A DNA stretch of 64,000 nt from DATKMP01 sp963790045. Its GTDB lineage: Bacteria > Bacteroidota > Ignavibacteria > UBA10030. Within the stretch, counting starts at the first letter, position 1; the number at the start of each line of letters is the position of its first letter. Position numbers and translations under genes: made by a program. Where the stretch lies: NCBI GenBank assembly GCA_963790045.1, contig CAWBMS010000011.1:186001-250000 (forward strand), in the 5' to 3' direction. The notes under the pieces were generated by a model. It saw only the letters and a program-made list of their open reading frames with translations, was not told where the DNA came from and did not search any database. This document shows positions 20,501-29,707 of this stretch, piece by piece.

Positions 20501-21955
20501 ATGCCCTGGGATGAACAATACGAAGCCGTGATTGGATTAGAAGTCCACGCACAGCTCTTAACCAAATCAAAATTATTTTGCGGTTGTTCCGCCGAGTTTG
20601 GCAACACGCCAAACGCCAATGTCTGCCCGATCTGTCTCGGTATGCCGGGCGTTTTGCCGGTGATGAACAAACAGGTCGCAGACTACACCATCAAAATGGG
20701 ACTTGCCACCAATTGCAGCATCACACCGAAGTCGATTTTTGCGCGAAAGAATTATTTCTATCCCGATTTACCCAAGGGTTATCAAATCTCGCAATACGAA
20801 GAACCGATTTGTCAGAACGGCTGGCTCGAAGTTGAAGCAGAAGACGGATCGACAAAAAAAATCGGCATCACGAGAATTCACATGGAAGAAGATGCAGGCA
20901 AATCCATTCACGATCAGGACATCGATACGCTCGTGGATGTGAACCGCTGCGGCGTACCGCTGATGGAAATTGTAAGCGAACCGGATATGCGTACACCGCA
21001 TGAAGCATATCAGTATCTATATAAAATTCGACAGCTTGTTACGTATCTTGGCGTCTGCGACGGCAATATGGAAGAAGGAAGTTTGCGCTGCGATGCAAAC
21101 GTTTCTGTCCGTAAAAAAGGCGAAACAAAACTTGGGACAAAAACGGAAGTGAAGAATATGAATTCCTTCCGTTTTGTCGAGAAAGCCATTGAATATGAAA
21201 TCAACCGGCAGATCGATTTGCTCGAAACCGGAGAGCGCATTATTCAGCAAACGATGCTGTGGGATTCTAACAAAGGCATTTGCCTGCCGATGCGTTCCAA
21301 AGAAGAAGCGCACGATTATCGTTACTTTCCCGACCCCGATCTTGTGCCGCTGTTGATCGAAAAAGAATGGGTGGAGGAAGTGCGCGCAACATTACCGGAA
21401 ATGCCGGAAGCACGGCGTGACCGCTATGTGCATGAGTATCATCTGCCAAAATACGATGCGGATGTGTTAACCACCGAGCACGATCTTGCCGAATATTTTG
21501 AAACCGTCGTCCGGCATCTTACGACAAAAAATGATGAGACCTACAAACTTGCCAGCAACTGGACGATGGGCGATGTGATGCGCGTGATGAACGAACAACA
21601 TGTAACAGCGTCGGATTTTCCTGTGCCGCCAAAACATCTTTCTGAAATGGTGAACCTCATCGTGGATGGAACCATCAGCGGGAAAATTGCCAAAGATGTG
21701 TTTGAAGAAATGCTGAAAACGCAGGAATCGCCAAAAGCCATTGTAGAGAAAAAGGGATTGGTGCAGGTAAGCGATACCGGCGCGATTGAAAAAGTGATCG
21801 ATGAAATTCTTGCGGCAAATGCCGGACAGATTGAACAATACCGCGGCGGCAAACAGCAGGTCTTCGGATTTTTTGTCGGACAAACCATGAAAGCCATGAA
21901 AGGCAAAGCAAATCCGAAAGTGGTGAATGATCTCTTAATGAAAAAATTAGGATAA
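20501..21955 (+). CDS. gatB: Aspartyl/glutamyl-tRNA amidotransferase subunit B
   Basis: Kinase/transfer subunit of the GatCAB complex that converts Glu-tRNA(Gln) and Asp-tRNA(Asn) to the correct amide forms. 484 residues. Seen: EAVIGLEVHAQLLTKSKLFC, the zinc-type CxC...CPICLGMPG cluster, FYPDLPKGYQISQYE, IHMEEDAGKS, NRCGVPLMEIVSEPD, and the C-terminal YqeY-like domain ending FFVGQTMKAMKGKANP. gatA and gatC are not nearby. Confidence 0.96.
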   Translation: MPWDEQYEAVIGLEVHAQLLTKSKLFCGCSAEFGNTPNANVCPICLGMPGVLPVMNKQVADYTIKMGLATNCSITPKSIFARKNYFYPDLPKGYQISQYEEPICQNGWLEVEAEDGSTKKIGITRIHMEEDAGKSIHDQDIDTLVDVNRCGVPLMEIVSEPDMRTPHEAYQYLYKIRQLVTYLGVCDGNMEEGSLRCDANVSVRKKGETKLGTKTEVKNMNSFRFVEKAIEYEINRQIDLLETGERIIQQTMLWDSNKGICLPMRSKEEAHDYRYFPDPDLVPLLIEKEWVEEVRATLPEMPEARRDRYVHEYHLPKYDADVLTTEHDLAEYFETVVRHLTTKNDETYKLASNWTMGDVMRVMNEQHVTASDFPVPPKHLSEMVNLIVDGTISGKIAKDVFEEMLKTQESPKAIVEKKGLVQVSDTGAIEKVIDEILAANAGQIEQYRGGKQQVFGFFVGQTMKAMKGKANPKVVNDLLMKKLG

Positions 21956-21993
21956 TTAAAATAAAACATTAAATCGAACAACAAGGAAACATC

Positions 21994-22755
21994 ATGAGAA
22001 ATAAAGTAATTGCTGGAAACTGGAAAATGTATAAAGACCTGAACGAGTCCAAAGAACTCTTGAACGGTCTCAAATCGAAACTTACCGCGCTGCCTGCGGG
22101 CGTGAAGGCGATTGTCTGTCCGCCGTTCACAACGCTGTCGCTTACACAAAGTATTTTGGAAGGCAGCCCGATTGCATGGGGCGCGCAAAATATGTATCCC
22201 GAAGATGAAGGTGCATTCACCGCAGAAATTTCTCCGAAGATGTTGAAATCTGTCGGATGCACGTATGTCATTCTCGGACATTCCGAACGCCGCCAGTATT
22301 TCGGCGAGACGAATGAATTCATCAACAAGAAAGCAAAGAAAGCCATTGCCTCCGGATTGATTCCGATCATCTGTGTTGGTGAGACACTCGCACAGCGCGA
22401 ACAAAATATTACCACGCAGGTTGTCTCTGAGCAGGTTACGGGATGTTTAAAAGATATTCCTGCTGCCGAAGTGGAAAAATTGATTATTGCGTACAAACCG
22501 GTCTGGGCCATCGGCACCGGAAAAGTTGCGACACCGCAGCAAGCACAGGAAGTTCACAACACGATTCGCACCCTGATTGCAAAATTGTACAGTCCATCGA
22601 CTGCCGATAAAGTTATTCTGCAATACGGCGGAAGCGTGAAGCCGGAAAATGCAAAAGAATTATTGCATCAACCGGATATCGACGGCGCACTTGTCGGCGG
22701 TGCATGCTTAAAAGCAGATTCTTTTGCCGCGATTGTCGAAGCAGGCAAAAAATAA
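21994..22755 (+). CDS. tpiA: Triosephosphate isomerase
   Basis: Glycolytic enzyme interconverting dihydroxyacetone phosphate and glyceraldehyde-3-phosphate. 253 residues. Catalytic residues all present: Lys in AGNWKMYK, His in VILGHSERR, Glu in AYKPVWAIGTGK, and the phosphate loop YGGSVKPEN. Follows gatB by 38 bases and is closed by a strong terminator. Confidence 0.97.
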   Translation: MRNKVIAGNWKMYKDLNESKELLNGLKSKLTALPAGVKAIVCPPFTTLSLTQSILEGSPIAWGAQNMYPEDEGAFTAEISPKMLKSVGCTYVILGHSERRQYFGETNEFINKKAKKAIASGLIPIICVGETLAQREQNITTQVVSEQVTGCLKDIPAAEVEKLIIAYKPVWAIGTGKVATPQQAQEVHNTIRTLIAKLYSPSTADKVILQYGGSVKPENAKELLHQPDIDGALVGGACLKADSFAAIVEAGKK

Positions 22756-22778
22756 TCTTTTGTTTTATTCAAAAGGAA

Positions 22779-22804
22779 AAGGCGAACTCCGGTTCGCCTT
22801 TTTT
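22779..22804 (+). terminator. Intrinsic terminator after tpiA
   Basis: Stem AAGGCGAAC / GTTCGCCTT with a TCCG loop followed by TTTT. Confidence 0.9.
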
Positions 22805-22876
22805 ATTTGTGATGAAGGAATTCTATCTTACACAATTTGTTCGTATCCTTAAGAGAATCAAGAAGGAACATTCTCA

Positions 22877-24019
22877 ATGTTGTATAGAAATTTTGGTAAA
22901 ACAAATGAATTGGTTTCTGCTCTCGGCTTCGGCTGTATGCGGTTGCCCTTGCTCGATGGAAAAACATTTTCAAAAATTGATGAAGCAAAATCAACGCAAT
23001 TGCTTCATTATGCCATCGATCACGGTGTGAATTATATTGACACAGCGTACCCTTACCACGGTTCTGGGATGGCACATGGCGGAGAAAGCGAACCGTTTGT
23101 CGGTAGAGCGTTGCAAAACGGCTATCGCGAAAAAGTAAAGCTCGCAACAAAACTTCCAAGCTGGCTCATCCAATCGCGGGCCGATATGGATAAATATTTG
23201 AACGAACAATTGCAGCGTTTGCAAACTGACCACATCGATTTTTATTTGATTCATGCACTCGATCGATCCAACTGGCCGAAAGTCCGGAATGCCGGATTGG
23301 AAGATTTTGTTCAACACGCGTTACAGGATGGAAGAATCCGTCATATCGGATTTTCATTTCATGACAAACTCGAGTTGTTTAAAGAAATTGTCGATGCGTA
23401 TGATTGGTCGTTCTGCCAGATTCAATACAATTATTTGGATGAAACATTTCAGGCGGGAAAAGAAGGTTTGTCTTATGCGGCACAAAAAGGACTCGGCGTA
23501 ACGATTATGGAACCGTTGCGCGGCGGACGGCTTGCGCACCCGCCGAAAGAAGTCGAGCATCGCTTTCAGCAAGCGGATATTCAGCGAACGCCGGAAGAGT
23601 GGGCGCTGCGCTGGATTTTCAATCATCCGGAAGTTTCCACCATCTTAAGCGGCATGAATGAGATGGAACAAGTCACGGAAAATATTTCTATTGCCGGCAG
23701 TGCTGAAGCGAATGTATTTTCCGAAAAAGAGCTTACCGTTATCAGCGAAGCAAAAAATATTTTCGCATCGAAAATAAAAGTCAATTGCACAGCGTGTGAA
23801 TATTGTATGCCGTGCCCGAACGAAGTCAACATTCCGTCGTGCTTCTCTGCATATAACGATTATCATATTTTTGGTAGAAAAGATTTATACGGTTGGGTTA
23901 GGCCGAATCAGCGTGCATCGAATTGCATCGAGTGCGGGGAATGCGAATCGAAATGCCCGCAACAAATTCCGATTATGGAAGAACTCAAAAATGTTGCGGT
24001 GTTGTTTGAGAAAAATTAA
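22877..24019 (+). CDS. Aldo/keto reductase with C-terminal 4Fe-4S domain
   Basis: 380 residues. The N-terminal barrel is an aldo/keto reductase: LGFGCMRLPL, catalytic Asp and Tyr in DTAYPYHG, Lys in KVKLATKLP, and FYLIHAL with the His. The C-terminal ~80 residues carry cysteine clusters CTACEYCMPC and CIECGECESKC, the pattern of an iron-sulfur ferredoxin-like domain found in the YghZ-like/'Fe-S AKR' group. Substrate is unknown. Its end meets the end of the convergent MFS gene with a 4-base overlap. Confidence 0.9.
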   Translation: MLYRNFGKTNELVSALGFGCMRLPLLDGKTFSKIDEAKSTQLLHYAIDHGVNYIDTAYPYHGSGMAHGGESEPFVGRALQNGYREKVKLATKLPSWLIQSRADMDKYLNEQLQRLQTDHIDFYLIHALDRSNWPKVRNAGLEDFVQHALQDGRIRHIGFSFHDKLELFKEIVDAYDWSFCQIQYNYLDETFQAGKEGLSYAAQKGLGVTIMEPLRGGRLAHPPKEVEHRFQQADIQRTPEEWALRWIFNHPEVSTILSGMNEMEQVTENISIAGSAEANVFSEKELTVISEAKNIFASKIKVNCTACEYCMPCPNEVNIPSCFSAYNDYHIFGRKDLYGWVRPNQRASNCIECGECESKCPQQIPIMEELKNVAVLFEKN

Positions 24020-25293
24020 ATCTTCTCCGGTGCAGAAATTGCTCGTACCACTTTTACACGTTGCAGCAATACCAATCCTATCAACAAAAATATTCCCACG
24101 GAAAGGATTGCGAATCGTTGGTTGAAGAACGAAGAAACCACACCGAAGAGAAACGGCCCCATAATGGCGGACGCCTTGCCGAAGAAGGAATAGAATCCGA
24201 AAAATTCTGTTCGTTTTTCTAACGGGGTTAATTCGCTCATCAAACTTCTGCTGGTGGATTGCGATGAACCGAGCGAGATGCCGGAAAAAATTCCCAGCAC
24301 ATAAAACATCCATTTACTCTGAATAAAAAACGCTGCAATCACAATCGCAAGCCAGATGCAAAGTGTCACCGTCAATGTTGGTTTGTGTCCCCAGTGGTCG
24401 GAAAGAATGCCGAAGAGCACAGAGCCGATGATGGCGCTGGTTTGCACAATGGCGAAGAAGATGATAATTTCTGCCAGATCGAAATGCAATGTTTCGCGTG
24501 CAAAAATGGAAGAGAAGACGATGATAGTATTGATGCCATCCACGTAAATAAAATAGGAAAGCAGAAAGCGCGCAATGTTTTTATAACGGGGAAATTCATG
24601 ATAAGTGGCAACAAGGCGCTGAAATCCGATTTTGAAAAAATTTAATTTTAGACTTGCCGTGCGCTGACGGTCGGGAAGAAAAATAAAAAGCGGAAGCGCG
24701 AACAGAAACAGCAAACCGGCGGCAAGTAAAAAGCTGTAACGGACATTCAAGAGGTTCTCGACAGAAAATCCATTTGCATACAACGGATATGCAAGCGAAA
24801 GCGTGATGAGAGAACCGGTGTACCCGAGAGCAAACCCGTAACCTGAAACACGCCCGTAGCTTCGTTCGGAGGTAATCTCCGGCAGGAATGCATCGTAAAA
24901 CACCATGCCGGCTTCAAAACCGATGTTGGCAAGAATTAACAGGAAAATTCCCGTAACAACCATCGAACTTTGAATAAAAAATAAGCACGCTGTTGCAAGA
25001 ACGCATAAACCGGTGAAGATGCCGAGGAATCTTTTTTTGCCCGCGCCGTAATCTGCGGCAGCGCCAAGCACAGGCGACATCAATGCCACAAGCGTCATCG
25101 AAATGCTGAAGGCGAGTCCCCATAAAAAATCTCCCTGCTTGCTTCCTTGCGCAACTATTTCTTTAAAGTAGAGTGGATATCCGACAGTGAGAATAATAAC
25201 GTAGAAAGAAGTGTGGGCAAAATCAAAAAGTGCCCATGAGAAAATTTGTCCGCGTGTTGCCTGAGGTGTTGCCGGGGAGTTGTCCGCTGTCAT
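24016..25293 (-). CDS. UMF1-family MFS transporter (Atg22-like)
   Basis: 425 residues, about 12 membrane helices. N-terminal FSWALFDFAHTSFYVIILTV and the YGRVSGYGFALGYTGSL segment are typical of UMF1/Atg22-like major facilitator proteins. Substrate unknown; some relatives move amino acids. The start overlaps the nusB stop by 4 bases, so the two form an operon. Confidence 0.85.
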   Translation of the reverse strand: MTADNSPATPQATRGQIFSWALFDFAHTSFYVIILTVGYPLYFKEIVAQGSKQGDFLWGLAFSISMTLVALMSPVLGAAADYGAGKKRFLGIFTGLCVLATACLFFIQSSMVVTGIFLLILANIGFEAGMVFYDAFLPEITSERSYGRVSGYGFALGYTGSLITLSLAYPLYANGFSVENLLNVRYSFLLAAGLLFLFALPLFIFLPDRQRTASLKLNFFKIGFQRLVATYHEFPRYKNIARFLLSYFIYVDGINTIIVFSSIFARETLHFDLAEIIIFFAIVQTSAIIGSVLFGILSDHWGHKPTLTVTLCIWLAIVIAAFFIQSKWMFYVLGIFSGISLGSSQSTSRSLMSELTPLEKRTEFFGFYSFFGKASAIMGPFLFGVVSSFFNQRFAILSVGIFLLIGLVLLQRVKVVRAISAPEKI

Positions 25294-25781
25294 TCTTTCG
25301 TATGGCGTTTCGGTGTGTCGGCGTTGATGCTGGAGTTGACCAGACCGCGTCCTGTTTTTTTCAACTTGCCTTCTTTTTTCAAATCATTCAGAACCGAATC
25401 CAGCACGCCATTCACGAACTTATCGCTTTTATCGGTGCTGTAGGCGCGAACGATTTCGATGGCTTCGTTGATAGATACTTTTGGAGGAATGTCGTCGTAA
25501 TACAGCAATTCGCAGATGCCCATGCGTATCACGATGCGGTCGATGACCGCGATCCGATTAAAATCCCAATGCTCTGCGCGCTGGCTGATCATTTTATCTA
25601 ATGCATCACTTTGTTCGATAACTTTTAGAATAAGGGATTTTGCAAATGCGAATGCTTCGGGATGCGGCTTCAATTCTCCGACGATAGTTTCGATGATCGT
25701 TTCGATGGGTTCATGGGAAAGTTCGTACGCATACAGGGCTTGTAAAACTTTTTCTCGTATTAAGCGGCGTTTTAAAGACAT
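25290..25781 (-). CDS. nusB: Transcription antitermination protein NusB
   Basis: 163 residues, all-helical RNA-binding protein that acts with NusE at boxA sites in rRNA transcription. Seen: RRLIREKVLQALYAYELS at the start and RIAVIDRIVIRMGICELLY, then PPKVSINEAIEIVRAYS, all standard NusB blocks, ending DKFVNGVLDSVLNDL. The C-terminus has a 30-residue basic, disordered extension. About 100 bases downstream of the cyclase gene. Confidence 0.95.
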   Translation of the reverse strand: MSLKRRLIREKVLQALYAYELSHEPIETIIETIVGELKPHPEAFAFAKSLILKVIEQSDALDKMISQRAEHWDFNRIAVIDRIVIRMGICELLYYDDIPPKVSINEAIEIVRAYSTDKSDKFVNGVLDSVLNDLKKEGKLKKTGRGLVNSSINADTPKRHTKE

Positions 25782-25884
25782 AACTGGAAAATCGCGTTCG
25801 TTAAAAAATGACTCTTGCCGCTTTGTTCAGCAGGCACTTGCTAACATAGCCAAAAAATACTTCGTAGGCAACCGAAGTTTATAA

Positions 25885-28814
25885 TTACTTTATCTGTTTG
25901 TTGATGACAGCAAGAAAATCTGCATCGCCGGCGATTTGAGCAAAATCAGGATTGAGGATTTCAGAAAAAGCATATTGCCGTTTTAAGGCAGATTGCAATA
26001 CAGCAAGTGCCTTGGTTTTGTTTCGTTGGATGCTATAGATGTTTGCGGTGCAAAACAAAATGGTTGCTGAAGTGCTGTCGAGAGTGTGCGCTTTATCTAA
26101 TTCGGCTTCGCCATCGGAGAATTTTCCTAACCGCGAATAAAATAATCCGGCATACGCATGGGCGAGCGCATTCGAGGGATCTTGCTCCAAATATTTTTGT
26201 GCGACATTCAGTCCGTTTTCTAACCAGTGTTGAGCATCGTTAATTTTCACTGCGCTTTGATAAGCACGGCCCATCCAATAAAAATAACGAAAATCATTTG
26301 GGGATGGTTGGAGCATCTTTTGACAAAACTTTTCCACTTCATCTTGTTTGTTCGCGGCAAGCCATGCGTTCATTAAATATTGAGCGGTGATCAACGAGTC
26401 ATCAGCGCTGAGCGTTATAGCACGTTGATAGGCAGTAATTGCTTCTGCAAAATTTTTATTGAATTGTTGTGCAATGCCGAGAGTGAGGTACGAATCTGCA
26501 TTAAGTGGATCATGAAGTGTAGCTTGCGTGCCGAATTTTATAGCGTCGTCATATTTTCCACCGGCGATCATCGTAAGGGCGAGTTCACGATAGCAATCTG
26601 CATTCTGTGGAGAAAGAGCAATGCTGCGATCCAATAACGGGATGACATTCTCAAAGCGTTGGCTTAATCGTTTCGCCGATGCCTGAACATAATATGCGAG
26701 TCCATTTGTCGGATTGTTCTTCAATGCTTCTTCTGCCCATGCTTCCGCATGTTGCAAATCAACAAGATTGTTTGTGAAATGAAACTTCTGTAATGCGATA
26801 TAAGCGAGATAAGATTCTGCCTGCGTGTTGGAAGAATTGAGCCGCACGGATTGTTCAAAATATTGCTGCGCAGTTTGCAGATTTTCCGGGTTATGGTTGG
26901 TAAGTAAAGCTAATCCTCGGAGATAGGATTCGTACGAATCAGTATTTTGAATTGGGGGATCAACGGCGGGAATCTCGGTGCGTATATCGATTTTGTTCAA
27001 AATCGTTTTTACAATCGTTTGTTGAATAACATCAAGCTGAGCAATCGTACCTTCGACAGTACCCGGTGTATATTATTTGTTTTTCTGAAGCAGAATAAAG
27101 CTTGAGAGAGATCAAATAGTGCCCGTTATTCTCTTGCGTTGTGCCGCTGAGAATATAATCGGCTCCAAGTGTTTCCCCAATCTTTTGCGGACGCGTTGTC
27201 TTTGCATCATATATAAGTGCTGATGATGGCGCGATAACGGTAAGATTATCGCAGCGTGAAAACACATCGGATAACAGCAAGGGTAATGCGTCAAGATCAC
27301 CAGGAGCATGGAGATCAGTTGTGACGGAAGAAAATTGTACGACCGCAATGGTTGCAGATTTAGGATAAGCCCAATCGATGATGCGAGGAATACCAATCAC
27401 TGCGACGATGACGAGGATAACAGCGGCGCCAGTAAGTTGAGAACGTTTTAGTTTTTTTCTATGTGCTGTTTGCTGCGCCAGTATTTGTTGACGCAGGCGG
27501 CGTTCTTCAAGCTTGCGCTGGATTTCGGTAAGCTGTCGGATGCGTTTTTGCTCCTCTTGCTGTTCAACTTCGATGCGCTGCATTTCGGCTTTTTCCTGTT
27601 GCGTCTGCCGGATTATTTCTTCTAATCTTCTGCCCGCAGTATGATTTGGATCAAGGAGGAAAAGATCGTGAAGTTTAAATATCGCTTCCTGAAATTGTTC
27701 TTGCTCAAGCAACGATCGTGCCTCCGTCATGAGTGCCGCTATTTGTCGCTCTTCATCCGACACGAAACCTTTTATTGCTTCTGCTTGCTGTGCACGTGTT
27801 TGTTCATCCAACCGAAACCGTGCTTCTTCAATTTGCATCGTCAACTGGTGTGCGCCTGCATGCAGCGGGAACAGATGGAAAATCTCATTGACTTCTGTCT
27901 CTGCTGCATCCAACTTATCCTCTGCAAGGAATTTTTTTGCAGCAGCTAAATGTTGTGCAGCGATTCGTTCATCTTCGGATTGTTTTGGCTGTATGGGTTC
28001 GTTTTGTTTGGCGTGAAAAGAAGAGATTTGCTGAAGAGATTTTTCCGCTTCTTTTAACCTGCCGGCAGCAAGAAACTTTTCTGCTTCTTCGGTACTGTGC
28101 GGAAATATTTTTATGCTCTTGTTCTATCTTGTTCTGTTCGTTTTGAGCTTTTTTCCGAACTTCTTCTATCCGCTGTGCCTCTTCCGTCTCTTCACCTTCC
28201 CGCATAACAAATTGATCTGCCGTTTTATGCTCGGCAAGTGCTTTGGCCGTCTCTGATGGTACGGCAAGCGCGGGAATTGCATCCATTAGGATTTCATAAA
28301 CTTCTATTGGATGAGGGATATTTTTCAACGTTAAGGCGCCAATAGAAAATGTCTGCAACGGCATTTTATTCTTGACCTGATGATAAACGTCTTCGGAAAT
28401 ACAGATACGATTGGGATCAGCAATCAATTCGATGCGTGATGCCGTAGTGACACCTTCGCCGATAATATCATTGCCTCGAATTAAAACATCTCCGAGATGA
28501 ATGCCGATGCGTACTTCGATTCGGTCTAATGCCGCTTTATCGCGGCTGAAGAACCAAAAACGTTTTTGCAGTTCAATAGAACATTTAACGGCATTGACGG
28601 CGCTGGGAAAATCCACCATGATAAAATCGCCGAACAAGCGCATGACTTTGCCGTCATACTTTGCCGCGAGGACGCGGATGAGCGTTTCGTACGTTTTGAG
28701 AAGTTCTAGCGCACGGAATTCATTCTCAGAGAGTTTGGATGAGAATCCAACAATGTCCGAAAACATGATCGCAGCAAGTTTGCGTGAAGACGATTCTTCT
28801 AACACATCAGCCAT
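25885..28814 (-). CDS. Class III nucleotide cyclase, transmembrane, TolB/FlgO-like and TPR sensor protein (two frameshifts)
   Basis: One gene in three frames. Order: class III cyclase domain (metal Asp in FSDIVGFSS and in LFGDFIMVDF), a long charged coiled coil (RKLEERRLRQQ and similar), one membrane helix (GAAVILVIVAVIGIPRI), a TolB/FlgO-like periplasmic domain (IAVVQFSS, LGADYILSGT), and a C-terminal array of TPR repeats. Frame changes lie at ~28092-28130 and ~27059-27064, each cured by removing one base; total about 975 residues. In the cyclase site the usual adenine-contacting Lys is Arg (VMRLFGD) and the transition-state Asn is Thr (GVTTASR), so activity is uncertain. The layout suggests a periplasmic or surface sensor reporting inward. 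Start 28814 chosen (AAGGA upstream). Confidence 0.8.
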
Positions 28815-29322
28815 AAGATGCAATTCCTTTTGTGTCTAAACAAAAGATACTGGTGGATAGGCAGAATGTCAATTCTTACTTAAATAAATTTCACATGATA
28901 AATGGAAATGTTTATTAGAAATGGAAATTGAAAGGGGTATAACATAAATCAAATTTAAAAATGTTATTTTGTTCGGTCCTTTTTTGTCTGAGGAAAATAC
29001 ATCATGACGGAATTTTTAAATTAATGTTATTCGAAGCATTGAAAAATTTTTCACAACTTGGTTTTATAAAAAACAAAGTACGAGCTATCTCAAAAATACT
29101 CGCTTACAAGAACATCCGTGTCATGCCCGCGGATTTTGCAAAGCATCACTTTCGTGATAAGCATGCATCCAGAATTCTGGACTCCCGACTAAAGCATTCT
29201 GGAGTGACAATTCGTTTTTGAGATAGTTTCTTGTCAAAACAGATTTAATTTTTCTCGGTCAAATTTGATTGCAATGTCTTGCAGTTTTGTTCCTCTTGAC
29301 AGCAAGTGAAAATTTTGCTATA
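28815..29322. other. Intergenic stretch upstream of groES
   Basis: No gene. It holds the MITE-like inverted-repeat element at 29085-29226 and the groESL promoter. The remainder is AT-rich sequence with no recognised feature. Confidence 0.5.
29085..29226. repeat. MITE-like palindromic element
   Basis: A 142-base non-coding element bounded by a perfect 12-base inverted repeat (CTATCTCAAAAA at 29085-29096; TTTTTGAGATAG at 29215-29226). Inside it a second imperfect pair (TGTCATGCC from ~29119, GGAGTGACA ending ~29209) surrounds a perfect palindrome CCAGAATTCTGG at 29169-29180. The inner TGTCAT-CCCGC...CCAGAATTCTGG...GTGACA wording resembles a family of small dispersed palindromic repeats seen in many bacteria (from memory). 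No target duplication could be confirmed. Lies just upstream of the heat-shock promoter. Confidence 0.6.
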
Positions 29323-29324
29323 TT
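29296..29324 (+). promoter_or_regulatory. Sigma70-type promoter of groESL
   Basis: Perfect -35 TTGACA at 29296-29301, 17-base spacer, -10 TATATT at 29319-29324, the last two bases overlapping the CIRCE operator. Confidence 0.9.
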
Positions 29325-29349
29325 AGCACTCGATATAAAAGAGTGCTAA
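29323..29349 (+). promoter_or_regulatory. CIRCE operator (HrcA binding site)
   Basis: Perfect consensus: TTAGCACTC, nine bases, GAGTGCTAA. It overlaps the -10 box, so HrcA binding should block transcription of groESL until heat shock. This shows directly that the operon is under HrcA control; hrcA itself is not in the window. Confidence 0.97.
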
Positions 29350-29402
29350 ACGCTCTAAAATTCTATAAACAATAAAAATCAACAATATAAGGAGAATGTT
29401 CT

Positions 29403-29693
29403 ATGAGTCTAAAACCATTGGCTGATAGAGTCGTAGTTCGACCGTCGAAAGCCGAAGAGATGACCAAAGGCGGAATCATTGTTCCCGATACGGCAAAAGA
29501 AAAACCGGTTTGGGGTGAAGTCATTGCAACTGGTCCAGGTCGTGTTTCCGATGAAGGAAAAACAATTTCATTGGAAGTAAAAACGGGCGATAAAGTTCTG
29601 TACGGAAAATATTCCGGCACGGAAGTCACTATTAACGGCGAAGAACTTTTGATTATGCGCGAGAGCAATATCTTTGCCATTATGCCGAAATAA
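29403..29693 (+). CDS. groES: Co-chaperonin GroES
   Basis: 96 residues, the 10-kDa lid of the GroEL cage. Seen: LKPLADRVVVRPSKAEE, mobile loop around TKGGIIVPDTAKEKP, and ending ESNIFAIMPK. Ribosome site AAGGAG precedes it. First gene of the CIRCE-controlled operon, 14 bases before groEL. Confidence 0.98.
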   Translation: MSLKPLADRVVVRPSKAEEMTKGGIIVPDTAKEKPVWGEVIATGPGRVSDEGKTISLEVKTGDKVLYGKYSGTEVTINGEELLIMRESNIFAIMPK

Positions 29694-29707
29694 AAGGAGA
29701 ATGAAAT

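Noticed and set aside
28961..29221. Open frame across the inverted-repeat element before groES
   Set aside because: Its residues are produced by the palindromic repeat; no ribosome site.
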